Below, in pieces: positions 8,428 through 17,560 of a DNA stretch of 62,538 nucleotides. This DNA comes from Calditrichaceae bacterium. GTDB taxonomy: Bacteria; Calditrichota; Calditrichia; RBG-13-44-9; J075. A program made the position numbers and the translations under genes. Each line of letters begins with the position of its first letter. Position 1 is the stretch's first letter. The DNA is taken from the NCBI GenBank assembly GCA_013360445.1, contig JABWBP010000016.1, positions 120,404 through 182,941 on the forward strand, written 5' to 3'. The notes beneath the pieces were generated by a model that saw nothing but the letters and a program-made list of their open reading frames with translations, did no database searches and was not told the DNA's origin.

Positions 8428-9603
8428 ATGGAGATTCTTGCAGCCGGAATTCAGGCCCGTTTCCGGGAAATCTTCGGCGGTTCTCCGCTGCTGGTGCGCT
8501 CGCCGGGGCGGGTTAATTTGATCGGCGAGCATACCGATTACAACGCCGGATTCGTGCTCCCCGCGGCCATCGACAAAGCTATCCTGTTCGCCATCCGCGA
8601 GCGCCCCGGGCGCCGCTGCCGCCTGTTCGCCGCGGACCTGAACGAGCGCCACGAATTCGATCTGGATGGATTTCAGAGGGATTCCAAACACTGGCCCAAT
8701 TATTTGATGGGAGTGGTCGATCAAATTTTGCGAGAGGGGTACACTTTAGGAGGATTCGATTGTGTATTCGGAGGAAATATTCCCATCGGGGCCGGCCTGT
8801 CCTCCTCCGCCGCCCTGGAAGCGGGGCTGGCTGCAGCGCTTAACGAGATTTTCGAACTGAATATCGACAAATTGCAACTGGTGCACCTTGCCCGGCGGGC
8901 GGAAAATGAATTCGTGGGCGTTCAATGCGGCATCATGGACCAGTTCATCAACATTTTTGGGATGAAAGATCGCGCCGTGTTGCTGGACTGCCGTTCTCTG
9001 GAGTACCAATATTACCCCTTTGACGGGAAGGAGCTTAGCGTGGTTTTGTGCGATACCGGGGTGCGCCGGGAGTTAGCCTCCTCGGAATACAATATTCGCC
9101 GGGCGCAATGCGAGAGCGCGGTGAGCATTTTGCAGCAATTCGATAAAAATGTGAAAAGCTTGCGCGACGCAAGCCTCGATTTACTGGAAGAGCACCGCCA
9201 GGCGCTGGGTGCGCTGCTCTTTCGACGCAGCGCCTATGTGGTGCGCGAAAACCTGCGGGTACTGGCCGCCTGCGGGGATTTACAGCGCGGGGATTGGCAG
9301 GCCTTCGGGCAGCGCATATACCAGTCGCATGAGGGGCTGCGGGATGATTATGAAGTTAGCAGCCCGGAATTGAACCTGCTCATCGAGCTGGCGGCCGGCA
9401 TTCCCGGGGTGTTGGGCGCCCGGATGATGGGAGCGGGCTTCGGGGGCTGCACCATCAACCTGGTGAAAAACAAACAATTGGAAAATTTTACCGGGTCAAT
9501 CGAAGAATCCTTCCGCCGGCAATCGGGAAAGAATGTGGCCATTCACGTGGCCCGGATTCAGGCAGGGACGTCCGTAATAACCGCGCAGGAAGCCCATGTT
9601 TAA
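8428..9603 (+). CDS. galK: Galactokinase
   Basis: The 391 residues match the usual galactokinase length. The three GHMP-kinase motifs are present: the galactokinase signature GRVNLIGEHTDYNAGFVLP at about 30-48, the phosphate-binding IPIGAGLSSSAALE near 120, and GARMMGAGFGGCTINLV near 330. It phosphorylates alpha-D-galactose at C1 with ATP in the cytosol, the first committed Leloir step. galT and galE are not in the window. It is probably co-transcribed with the upstream epimerase-like gene, whose product would supply the alpha anomer. Confidence 0.96.
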   Translation: MEILAAGIQARFREIFGGSPLLVRSPGRVNLIGEHTDYNAGFVLPAAIDKAILFAIRERPGRRCRLFAADLNERHEFDLDGFQRDSKHWPNYLMGVVDQILREGYTLGGFDCVFGGNIPIGAGLSSSAALEAGLAAALNEIFELNIDKLQLVHLARRAENEFVGVQCGIMDQFINIFGMKDRAVLLDCRSLEYQYYPFDGKELSVVLCDTGVRRELASSEYNIRRAQCESAVSILQQFDKNVKSLRDASLDLLEEHRQALGALLFRRSAYVVRENLRVLAACGDLQRGDWQAFGQRIYQSHEGLRDDYEVSSPELNLLIELAAGIPGVLGARMMGAGFGGCTINLVKNKQLENFTGSIEESFRRQSGKNVAIHVARIQAGTSVITAQEAHV

Positions 9604-9630
9604 CTCCCGAACTCTCTTGAAAGGAGGTGA

Positions 9631-9666
9631 ATGCCATCGACAATTACGGATATACGCATGAAGTGA
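9631..9666 (+). other. Micro-ORF behind a near-perfect Shine-Dalgarno
   Basis: AAAGGAGGTGA is followed immediately by ATG and eleven sense codons (MPSTITDIRMK) before TGA. GGAGGT lies only two bases from the ATG, closer than ideal. It could be a leader peptide for the LamG-protein gene at 9833, or chance. The remainder of 9604-9832 shows nothing else I can name. Confidence 0.25.
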
Positions 9667-9832
9667 AGGAATACGGATGAAGGATGGAGGGGAAAACGAT
9701 CACGATAGAGTGCGTCTATTCCGGTTGTCGGGTTTAAAGCTGCGGCTTCTTGAGACAAGATATCCCCGGGGGAAAACGAGGTTTTTCAATTAACCGGAAT
9801 CAATGTTTAACGCTTTAGAAGAGGAGCATGAA

Positions 9833-11896
9833 ATGAAAGCTATGTTAAGGATGAAGTTTTTAGCCGTTGCCGGTATGCTGGCGTTGATAGTTGCCGGCAA
9901 CATATCGGCGCAAGAGCCAATCGGCGGGCCTTATACCGCTGATAATAATACCATGATACTGCTCCATTTTGAAGGTAACTATACCAATGAGTCCACTTTC
10001 ACCAATGACGCAATCGGGCATGGAAGTTCCCAGTTTTTCCCGGTCGGGGTGGATCCCAGCCTGGGGCAGTGCTTATACCTGGATAATGACGCCCAGGGAG
10101 ACTCTTCTTATGTAACGGTGGCGCATGATGCGGATCTGGATTTGACCGGCGATTGGACCATCGAAGGCTGGATTTACGTGTTGACCTTCGGAACCGGCTC
10201 CAGCGACTGGCGCTGGGTGCCCCGCCTCATTATCAAACCGGGCGACGAGGTATTCTGGCGGCCCAACTTTTTCGTGGAAATGTGGGGAGATTTCCGTTTC
10301 TTCAGCTTTGGGTATCACGACGCCTCGCAAAATGCCTGGCCGCAGGTAAACACCCCGAATAATTTCATGGAGCCGGGACAGTGGTATCATTTGACTTTCA
10401 TCCGCGATACCGCCGGGAAAGTCATTATCAATATGATTCACAACACGAACCGGGAATTAATCTACTTCGGCTCGGAGCCTTACGAATCCTTCAGCACCTT
10501 CCCCCCCATTACCACCGGCCAGGACGTGCACATCGGCTGGGCCGGGGCGGCTGGGCTGGCCAGTCCCAGCACCGACTCCTGGTTAGACGGGTTCGTGGAT
10601 GAAATCCGGGTGAGCAACATCGTGCGTAATTTCGCCATTCCCCCGGTGATCACGGATGTAACCACGCTGCCGAATCAACCCACTTCCGCGCCCTCTTACC
10701 CGGTCAGCGCCCGGGTCTTCAAGGTCGGTTCTGCCGGCACTATTACTACGGTTACGCTCCATTACTCCACCGATGCCGGAGGATCCTGGTCTTCTATGGC
10801 CATGACGCCCGGCGGGAACGACACTTACTCCGCGGAAATGCCCGGACAGCCCCTGGGCAGTATCGTCAACTATTACATTGAGGCGGTGGACAACGGCGGC
10901 CTCTCTTCCACCAGCCCGGCCTCGGCGCTGACCCTGGGAGAATACTACGGCTTCGGGGTTTATGAGCTGAATACCCAGACCATTGAGTTGACGTTTGAAG
11001 AGGGTCCCGGCAATATCCCGGTTGATACTTCTCCCTACGGTAACCCGGTTAACGTGGTCGGCGCTCCCTCCCACTCCACCAATGCTGCTGCCGGAACTTA
11101 TTCGCTTTACGTAGAAGGCGACTCCAGCTACATCGAAGTGACCACCCCCTTCCTGGCCGCGCCGGAATTCACGGTGGATTTCTGGTTCAATATGGACTCC
11201 CTGGAAGCTTTCCGCCGCATTGTATCCCTGGGAACCAGCACCGGCGCCACCAACTACATGGTGTTCCTGATGGGCGACAGCACCATGACCGCGGAATCCA
11301 GCATTCCCGGCCAGCCCTCCGGCTTGCGCGACCTCTTAAAGCTGAGCACCAAAATCTCTGCCGGGCAATGGTACCGCGTCAACTACCAATTGAGCGCCAC
11401 CGAAGCGTGGTTGCGATTGTATGACGCCGGCAACACCTTTATCGAAGAAAAACGGATCACTATTACCGGGCCGGCCAATCTTTTGGACGGCAGATTCCGG
11501 GTGGGATTGCTATTCAATCACACCCTGGCCTTCGGCGGCTATGTGGACAACGTACGGGTTTGGAACTATCCGATCGATTTAGTGGGCATCGAGCCGGTCG
11601 GCGAGCCGGGGATTCCCGACAAAGTGGAACTGTTCCAGAACTTCCCCAACCCCTTCAACCCTGCTACGGAAATCCAATTCCAGGTGAACAAATCCCAAAA
11701 AGTCAACCTGACGGTATTCGACATGTTAGGCCGGAAGGTAAAGACCTTAGTGAATGAAGAGGTTTCCGCCGGAAAGTACAAAGTGAGCTGGGACGGCACC
11801 AATGAGGCCAGCCAGCGGGTTGCCAGCGGCATTTATTTCTACCGCTTGCAAAGCCAGGGCTTCGAGCAGTCGCGGAAAATGCTCCTGATGAAGTAA
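9833..11896 (+). CDS. Exported LamG-domain protein with T9SS type-A sorting domain
   Basis: The start at 9833 has GAGGAG six bases upstream and gives a clean signal peptide (KFLAVAGMLALIVAGNISA). Residues of about 35-260 and 380-575 form two LamG/concanavalin-like jelly-roll domains (DWTIEGWIYV; FTVDFWFNM), separated by a beta-rich linker with the segment VTLHYSTDAGGSW. The C-terminal 90 residues are the FlgD-like/Por sorting domain (QNFPNPFNPATEI ... SGIYFYRL). Such tails direct proteins across the outer membrane by type IX secretion. LamG domains often bind glycans. No catalytic domain is visible, so a carbohydrate-binding or adhesive surface protein is inferred. Confidence 0.8.
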   Translation: MKAMLRMKFLAVAGMLALIVAGNISAQEPIGGPYTADNNTMILLHFEGNYTNESTFTNDAIGHGSSQFFPVGVDPSLGQCLYLDNDAQGDSSYVTVAHDADLDLTGDWTIEGWIYVLTFGTGSSDWRWVPRLIIKPGDEVFWRPNFFVEMWGDFRFFSFGYHDASQNAWPQVNTPNNFMEPGQWYHLTFIRDTAGKVIINMIHNTNRELIYFGSEPYESFSTFPPITTGQDVHIGWAGAAGLASPSTDSWLDGFVDEIRVSNIVRNFAIPPVITDVTTLPNQPTSAPSYPVSARVFKVGSAGTITTVTLHYSTDAGGSWSSMAMTPGGNDTYSAEMPGQPLGSIVNYYIEAVDNGGLSSTSPASALTLGEYYGFGVYELNTQTIELTFEEGPGNIPVDTSPYGNPVNVVGAPSHSTNAAAGTYSLYVEGDSSYIEVTTPFLAAPEFTVDFWFNMDSLEAFRRIVSLGTSTGATNYMVFLMGDSTMTAESSIPGQPSGLRDLLKLSTKISAGQWYRVNYQLSATEAWLRLYDAGNTFIEEKRITITGPANLLDGRFRVGLLFNHTLAFGGYVDNVRVWNYPIDLVGIEPVGEPGIPDKVELFQNFPNPFNPATEIQFQVNKSQKVNLTVFDMLGRKVKTLVNEEVSAGKYKVSWDGTNEASQRVASGIYFYRLQSQGFEQSRKMLLMK

Positions 11897-11939
11897 CCGG
11901 GCATGGAAGGTAGGGGTATAGGGTATGTGGAGAGAATTA

Positions 11940-12280
11940 GGAAGCAGAGCTTCCCCGATTATGTTACGATCCCGGATGAGCCCATTCCCGTTAACCTTAG
12001 GGATTTTTAACCGCAAAGACGCTAAGACGCAAAGAAAACAGTGCTGATTTTTGTGAAGATCAGGAGGAATTTCAGGCGAAAGATGAGCCGGATCGTAACG
12101 AATTGGGGAACGCGGCGCTCGTCACGATGCTCTGCGTCGTGACGCCAGGGAGGAAGCTCTGCTTCCCGTTCTTTCCAACGATTGGCAAACACCACGCGAT
12201 ACCAAGACCTTATACCTATAGGCCTTATCCCGCTGCATCGCTTTAAGAAACCCCGGGGCGGGCCTTTCAACCCGCCCCGG
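11940..12280. repeat. Cluster of palindromes and a nonamer-like array in a 417-bp gene-free gap
   Basis: No gene is supported between 11897 and 12313. The stretch holds GGAAGCAGAGCTTCC at 11940-11954, its partner GGAAGCTCTGCTTCC at 12152-12166, an imperfect 25-base palindrome beginning CGTCACGATGC at 12120-12144, a perfect 10-bp hairpin (CCGGGGCGGG with an 8-base loop) at 12253-12280, and a short CGCAAAGACG array at 12012-12034. The strong hairpin has no T-run after it on the plus strand, so it is not called a terminator. Confidence 0.65.
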
Positions 12281-12313
12281 TACTGACGCCATCACTAATA
12301 AGGGTTAACGGCT

Positions 12314-12928
12314 ATGGCCCAATATCGAAGAAGAATATGGTATGTGGCGCTGCTGTGCGCAACCGCCCTGTTGCTCCTGGCCTGCACCTCGGGTATCGAA
12401 GATTCCCCGGGCGCCGGGATCGTGCGCGTAATCCTGCAATCGGACCCTGCCGACACTTCGATTATCATCCTGGGAGACACGGTGGCGGTAGTCGAAGGAA
12501 GCGACTATTTTACCTCCACGGTCTTTCAAGGCCGGGTTTACCGGGATTCCCTCTTTGCCCTGCTGTACACAACCCTCAACAGCTTTCGGCAGACCGATGA
12601 TTCCTATAACCTGCTCGAACGCCGGAACGGCCAATACCTGCCCATACAACTGTTCGAGACCTATGTGCCCCCGCAGCAGTACAACCGCTTAGAATTCGGC
12701 CTGACCGGGAACTTTGTCAGAATCGGGGGACCCACCGGCTACGTCATCCCGGTTCTACTGCCCCCGGGCGAACCCATTCTCATTTCCCTCGACATCGAAT
12801 TCGAGGTATTTGAAAACCAGGTTACCGAAGTCGTTTTGCAAATCAAGCCCCTCAGTTCCCTGGTGCGTTACCGCGATACTTACTACTTTTCACGGCAAAT
12901 AGAAATATTGAGCGTCCAGCAAAAATAA
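12314..12928 (+). CDS. Predicted lipoprotein of unknown function
   Basis: The 204-residue protein has a lipoprotein signal ending in a canonical lipobox (LLAC, Cys24). The mature part is beta-rich and contains ILQSDPADTSIIILGD, which resembles the start of a PEGA-like or Ig-like domain, and VPVLLPPGEPILISLDIEF-type strands. I do not recognise a characterised family. It lies 25 bases upstream of another envelope protein and a TonB receptor on the same strand, so the three are probably co-transcribed and may act together at the cell surface. Confidence 0.8.
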   Translation: MAQYRRRIWYVALLCATALLLLACTSGIEDSPGAGIVRVILQSDPADTSIIILGDTVAVVEGSDYFTSTVFQGRVYRDSLFALLYTTLNSFRQTDDSYNLLERRNGQYLPIQLFETYVPPQQYNRLEFGLTGNFVRIGGPTGYVIPVLLPPGEPILISLDIEFEVFENQVTEVVLQIKPLSSLVRYRDTYYFSRQIEILSVQQK

Positions 12929-12953
12929 GATCATTCAAACCGTCAGGGTTGAT

Positions 12954-14435
12954 ATGAAACTGTTGACAAAACTTCTCGGCTTTTTACTGATTGCAGGGTT
13001 CGCAGTGTTGACCTATCGCTGCGAGCGCGCTACCTCGGTGGCCAATCCCAATTCTCCCCCCAACACCACCCTGGCCAATATTCCGGTGGAGAACGATACC
13101 CTGTTCGCGCTGCAAACTTTGCACTGGGACGGCGAAGATGACGACGGATTCATCGCCCGCTTCGAATACCGCTACACCACCCGCCATCTGCTGCGCGGCG
13201 ACTCGGTGATCCAGGACTGGCAAAACACCACCGCCACCAGCCTGACCATCGCGTTCGAATCCAGCGACACCTTGAATTATCAAATTTTCCAGGTGCGGGC
13301 GATTGACAACAACGGCGCTGTCGATCCCACCCCGGCGGAGCGGAAAATTTATACGGTACAGACCCGCCTGCCGCAAACCCAGATTTTAGCGCCGGTGCAA
13401 AACCAGCGCGCGTTTGTGATCGACCACACCACCGACTGGTGGCAGGGCATCAAATTGTCCTTTACCGCCCAGGATCTGGACGGCGAGGTGGTTGAATACG
13501 GATGGATGGTGGACGGCGGGGATACTACCTGGACCAAAGATACCACCCTGTACATTACCCCCGACAAGTTGTCCCTTCCCCTGGCCGGGCCGCACACCAT
13601 CGGGGTTACTTCCCGCGACAATACCAATCTGTTAGACCCCGTGGGCGACGCGGTAACGATCAACCTGGTCGCCCCGGCTTTTGCCCGGGACATCCTGATC
13701 ATCGACGAAACCAATGAAAATAACCTCGCCTTCGCCTTCCCCGGGGTAACCGGGCAGGCCAGGGATGATTCGGTGGACAATTTTTACCAGCAGGTGTTCG
13801 GGCCGGCGGATACCTGGGATTTCTTCAAAAGAAATAACGCACCCCCGCCCCGGGACACCCTGGGACAGTATAGATTAGTGATCTGGCACGCCGATGACCG
13901 CCCCACCACCACCGGCCACGCCCTGCCGCTGCACATCGATCTCATCATGGATTACATGAACGTGGGCGGGGATTTCATTATGAGCGGCTGGCGCATGTTG
14001 AAATCCTTCGACTGGGAACAGAACTGGGGGCAGAACAATCCCCACAGCTTCCCGGAAGGCACTTTCATCCATGATTATCTGCACATCAACGCCGCCAACG
14101 AAACGCCTTCCGCCCCGGGCGATTTTACCTTCGGCGAAGGTTTCAGCGGTTTCAGCGACGTGCAGGTGGACGCCTCCAAAATTGCGGAATTCCCCTATTT
14201 CGGAAAACTGACCAGCATCAATATCATCACCGACTGGGGCGGGTTTACCAAAGTAATCTACGCTTACCAGAATGAGCTAACCGGCCTCACCTGGCCGCGC
14301 GGAAACCCGGTGGGGCTGCAATACTTCGGAACCAGTTTCGACGCCGTTATCTTAGGGTTCCCGGTTTATTTCATCCAGAAGGATAACGCCATCACCCTGG
14401 GGCAGGAAGTTTTGCAAAGTATGGGGTATCGATAG
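12954..14435 (+). CDS. Exported envelope protein with Ig/Fn3-like repeats, unknown function
   Basis: The 493-residue product has a hydrophobic leader ending near Cys23; the residues before it (LTYRC) do not form a canonical lipobox, so lipidation is unsure. Two beta-sandwich-like segments follow (LHWDGEDDDGFIARFEYRY near 58-76; DLDGEVVEYGWMVDGGD near 170-186), both with the DxDG pattern common in Fn3-like extracellular domains. The C-terminal half (DILIIDETNENN onward, with RLVIWHADD) resembles a Rossmann-like fold seen in large exported proteins. Function unknown; it is tied by position to the TonB receptor that follows. Confidence 0.78.
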   Translation: MKLLTKLLGFLLIAGFAVLTYRCERATSVANPNSPPNTTLANIPVENDTLFALQTLHWDGEDDDGFIARFEYRYTTRHLLRGDSVIQDWQNTTATSLTIAFESSDTLNYQIFQVRAIDNNGAVDPTPAERKIYTVQTRLPQTQILAPVQNQRAFVIDHTTDWWQGIKLSFTAQDLDGEVVEYGWMVDGGDTTWTKDTTLYITPDKLSLPLAGPHTIGVTSRDNTNLLDPVGDAVTINLVAPAFARDILIIDETNENNLAFAFPGVTGQARDDSVDNFYQQVFGPADTWDFFKRNNAPPPRDTLGQYRLVIWHADDRPTTTGHALPLHIDLIMDYMNVGGDFIMSGWRMLKSFDWEQNWGQNNPHSFPEGTFIHDYLHINAANETPSAPGDFTFGEGFSGFSDVQVDASKIAEFPYFGKLTSINIITDWGGFTKVIYAYQNELTGLTWPRGNPVGLQYFGTSFDAVILGFPVYFIQKDNAITLGQEVLQSMGYR

Positions 14436-14441
14436 AATTTT

Positions 14442-14491
14442 AATTGGCAATTGGCAATTGGCAATTGACAATTGACAATTGGCAATTTTCA
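14442..14491. repeat. Heptamer tandem repeat, TTGGCAA/TTGACAA type
   Basis: Seven units of 7 bases (TTGGCAA x3, TTGACAA x2, TTGGCAA, TTTTCAA) fill the gap between the preceding stop codon and the ATG of the TonB receptor. Because the array is open in frame, an upstream TTG at 14444 would give a spurious N-terminal extension made of repeat. Confidence 0.8.
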
Positions 14492-17383
14492 ATGAAAAAA
14501 AGAGGTGCTGCTTTGAACGCCAATCGAACGCTTCGGATACTTCTTTTGATCCTGCTGGCCGGGAGCGCCGGCTTATGGGCGGGAAATACCGGCAAAATCG
14601 CCGGGGTTGCGAAAGATAAGCAAACCGGGGAAGCGCTGATCGGGGTGAACATCCTCTTAAAAGGCACCACCCTGGGGGCCGCCACCGACCAGGACGGCTA
14701 CTTTTTCATCTTGCAAGTGCCGCCGGGAAGCTACGAGTTAGAAGCGAACTATATCGGTTACCATACCATCACCATCACCGGGGTGCGGGTAAACGTGGAT
14801 TTGACCACCCGGGTGGATATCAAGATGGAATCGACCACTATCGAAGGCTCCCCGGTGACCGTGGAAGCAGAGCAGTCCCTGATCCAAAAAGATATTACCG
14901 CCACCCGCCGCACCACCACCCGGGAAGAGATCCTGACCACGCCTGGTTTGGACCAAACCGTGGATGTATTCCGGCTCCAGGGAGGAACTTTTTTAAGCCC
15001 CGGCGGACAATCGATCACCGGTGGGGAGTTCGGCAACCTGGAAGTGCGGGATGAGAGTTTGCAGGAAGTGCACGTGCGCGGCGGGCGCGGCGGGGAAATT
15101 CTCTATATGGTGGACGGTGTGCCAGTGACCCACCCGCTTTACGGGGGAAGAGAGGTGCTCAATTTGAATTTGGTGGACGTCGAGCACGTGGAGCTGCTCA
15201 CCGGCGCGTTCAACGCCGAATACGGGCAGGCGCAGTCCGGGGTCATCAACATCACCACCCGCACCGGGGGAGATAAATTTACCGGGGGGATCGAATATAA
15301 GTCCGACAAAATCGGGGGAGGAAGCTTCAGCAGCTCCTTCGACGATCAATACACCTCCTTCTACTTAGGCGGTCCGGAGCCGCTAACCGGTAAATTGCTG
15401 CCCGGCATCGGACTGGACCTCCCCGGCAGCATGTCCTTCTTCCTCTCCGGCAATGGCAACCTTTCCAACACCGAATATAATAATAACCGCACCCGTCAGG
15501 ATTTCTCGGTGCTGGGCTTTGACGTCACCGAACGGCAGGACAATACCGGAAATTTCAACGCCAAGCTGACCTGGAACCTGACCAATACCCTCAAGACCGA
15601 ATTTAATTATAACGGCTCCTGGAACCGCTGGAGCCGTTTCGACTGGGGGTGGCGGGATTATCCCGACCACATGATCGATTACCAGCGCAATACCCAAAAT
15701 TTTATTTTTCGCATCAACCATACCCTTTCCAGATCTACTTTCTACAATCTGAACTTCGGGTATATGACCGTCAATTACCGCGCCTCGCTGAACGGTTTGC
15801 GCCCGGTGGATTTCTGGCGCTTCGCAACCATCAGCGGCGGCGATACCACAATTTATTCTCCCGATCAATTCGAGGAATTCAAACAGGCCGCCGCCGGGCT
15901 CCCGCGCGATTCGATACTTACCATTCCCCTGGTATCCGGCCCGCAGGAAAACCCGGTCACCAAGTTCAATGACTTCCGGAGCTTCGAGACCCACTGGCGG
16001 GATGACTTCACCCGCTCCTTCACCTTCAAAGGAGATATTACTTCGCAAATCCACCCCGAACACCTGGTGAAAACCGGGGTAGAAGTTCGCTACCACGATC
16101 TCCGCTACATCGACATTCAGGACGGGGGCTTGAAAACTTCCTACTATTTTGATTCGGTGCTCGATCCCCGCAATCAACCCGCTCCCCTGCCGCCCGGCCC
16201 CTTCCCGGAATTCGGCAAAACCCGCTGGGCATTTGATGCTTTCCCCTTCAACGTGGGCGCTTATATTCAGGATAAATTCGAAAAAGAGACCCTGATTTTG
16301 AATGTGGGCGCCCGGTTAGACTGGTTCAATACCGGCCCCACGGTCAATACTGCGGAGTGGAGACAGGTCTGGGAAGACGCCACCGGATTAAAAGCGGATT
16401 GGAAGCAAGACCAGTTCAAAATCAGCCCCCGTTTCGGGGTCTCCTTCCCGATCTCTGACCGCACCGTAACCTTTTTCTCCTACGGCCATTTCAACCAGTT
16501 GCCGGAGCTGCAATTTTACTACCGCGATCCTTACAGCGGAAACCTGATCGGAAACCCGGGGCTGGATTTCGAGCAAACAGTATTGTATGAATTCGGGTTC
16601 ACGCATCAGCTAAGCACCGACTGGGCGTTCGATATTAAAAGTTACGCCAAGGACATTTCTCAGCAAATCAATACCACCAGCCTGATCACCGATTTTATCG
16701 CCGCCGGCCAGACCGTGTACGTGTACGACAATAAAGACAACGCCCGCGCCCGGGGGCTGGAGTTCCAGGCCATCAAGCGCCATTCCAACTACACCTCCGG
16801 CAAGCTGACCTATACCGTGCAGTGGGCCAACGGCTTCTCCTCTTCCGCGTTCGAGGGCTACATTCGCTCCCTGAACGATTTTCCCAATCCCATCCGGGAG
16901 CGGCGCTTGAGCTGGGATATCCGCCACCAGATCATTTTCCAGGGCAGCCTCGCCGCCGGAAAGAACGAACACCCCCGGCTGTTCGGGCTGCGCCTGCCGG
17001 ACCAGTGGTACATCACCATGCTGGCGAACTTCTTCTCCGGTTCTCCCTACACCGCCTACACTACCGATCCGGCGGTGCGCCAGGTGACCGAGAACTTAGA
17101 ATCCGGCCCGGTTCGCAGCACCATGGATTTGAAGATCGGTAAAATGTTCAACCTCGCAAACATCCAATGGACCCTGTTTGCCGACGTCTTCAACCTGTTA
17201 GATGAGAGAAATAACCAAATCGATTATGGTTTTAACAGCGAAACCGGCAAGCCCTACATATACGGCGACCTGGAAGAAGGCACCAATAAGTATTACGATT
17301 ATAGTCGGATGGTGCGGTTAATGGACCCGCGCCAGTTTGCCCAGGGACGGCAGATCAAATTGGGAATGCGCTTAGACTGGTAG
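14492..17383 (+). CDS. TonB-dependent outer membrane receptor with carboxypeptidase-regulatory-like domain
   Basis: I start at the ATG at 14492, which directly precedes a signal peptide (LRILLLILLAGSAGLWA). Residues of about 32-115 are a carboxypeptidase-regulatory-like beta-sandwich (GVAKDKQTGEALIGVNILLK ... DQDGYFFILQVPPGSY). A plug domain follows, with EVHVRGGRGGEILYMVDGVP and a GAFNAEYGQAQSGVINITTR segment; the rest is beta-barrel, ending in an aromatic residue (LGMRLDW), as outer membrane barrels do. SusC-like receptors import oligosaccharides, but no SusD partner is present, so the substrate is unknown. It follows two envelope-protein genes and precedes the secreted paralogues. Confidence 0.9.
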   Translation: MKKRGAALNANRTLRILLLILLAGSAGLWAGNTGKIAGVAKDKQTGEALIGVNILLKGTTLGAATDQDGYFFILQVPPGSYELEANYIGYHTITITGVRVNVDLTTRVDIKMESTTIEGSPVTVEAEQSLIQKDITATRRTTTREEILTTPGLDQTVDVFRLQGGTFLSPGGQSITGGEFGNLEVRDESLQEVHVRGGRGGEILYMVDGVPVTHPLYGGREVLNLNLVDVEHVELLTGAFNAEYGQAQSGVINITTRTGGDKFTGGIEYKSDKIGGGSFSSSFDDQYTSFYLGGPEPLTGKLLPGIGLDLPGSMSFFLSGNGNLSNTEYNNNRTRQDFSVLGFDVTERQDNTGNFNAKLTWNLTNTLKTEFNYNGSWNRWSRFDWGWRDYPDHMIDYQRNTQNFIFRINHTLSRSTFYNLNFGYMTVNYRASLNGLRPVDFWRFATISGGDTTIYSPDQFEEFKQAAAGLPRDSILTIPLVSGPQENPVTKFNDFRSFETHWRDDFTRSFTFKGDITSQIHPEHLVKTGVEVRYHDLRYIDIQDGGLKTSYYFDSVLDPRNQPAPLPPGPFPEFGKTRWAFDAFPFNVGAYIQDKFEKETLILNVGARLDWFNTGPTVNTAEWRQVWEDATGLKADWKQDQFKISPRFGVSFPISDRTVTFFSYGHFNQLPELQFYYRDPYSGNLIGNPGLDFEQTVLYEFGFTHQLSTDWAFDIKSYAKDISQQINTTSLITDFIAAGQTVYVYDNKDNARARGLEFQAIKRHSNYTSGKLTYTVQWANGFSSSAFEGYIRSLNDFPNPIRERRLSWDIRHQIIFQGSLAAGKNEHPRLFGLRLPDQWYITMLANFFSGSPYTAYTTDPAVRQVTENLESGPVRSTMDLKIGKMFNLANIQWTLFADVFNLLDERNNQIDYGFNSETGKPYIYGDLEEGTNKYYDYSRMVRLMDPRQFAQGRQIKLGMRLDW

Positions 17384-17411
17384 CGGCATTTATACTCGTT
17401 AAGGGTTATTT

Positions 17412-17530
17412 GTGGCGCTTTTTCTCGACGGAGCGCCACGAAGTGGCTCCTTTGGAGCAAAACTTCAGTTTTGCACGTGTGCAATGCAAAGCTGAAGCTT
17501 TGCACTCCGATTTTCACCGGCTGAAGCCGG
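17412..17530. repeat. Cluster of four palindromes (REP-like, family I)
   Basis: Four hairpins follow each other: GTGGCGCT/AGCGCCAC (17412-17439), GCAAAACTTCAGTTTTGC (17457-17474), GCAAAGCTGAAGCTTTGC (17486-17503) and CCGGCTGAAGCCGG (17517-17530). Three of the four share a TTCA/TGAA centre. It occupies most of the gap between the TonB receptor and the first paralogue. Confidence 0.75.
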
Positions 17531-17560
17531 GTAATCTCAATGCTATCAATGTTTTGAAAC

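Noticed and set aside
12253-12280. Intrinsic terminator
   Set aside because: The stem is strong, but no T-run follows on the plus strand and no gene ends there on the minus strand.
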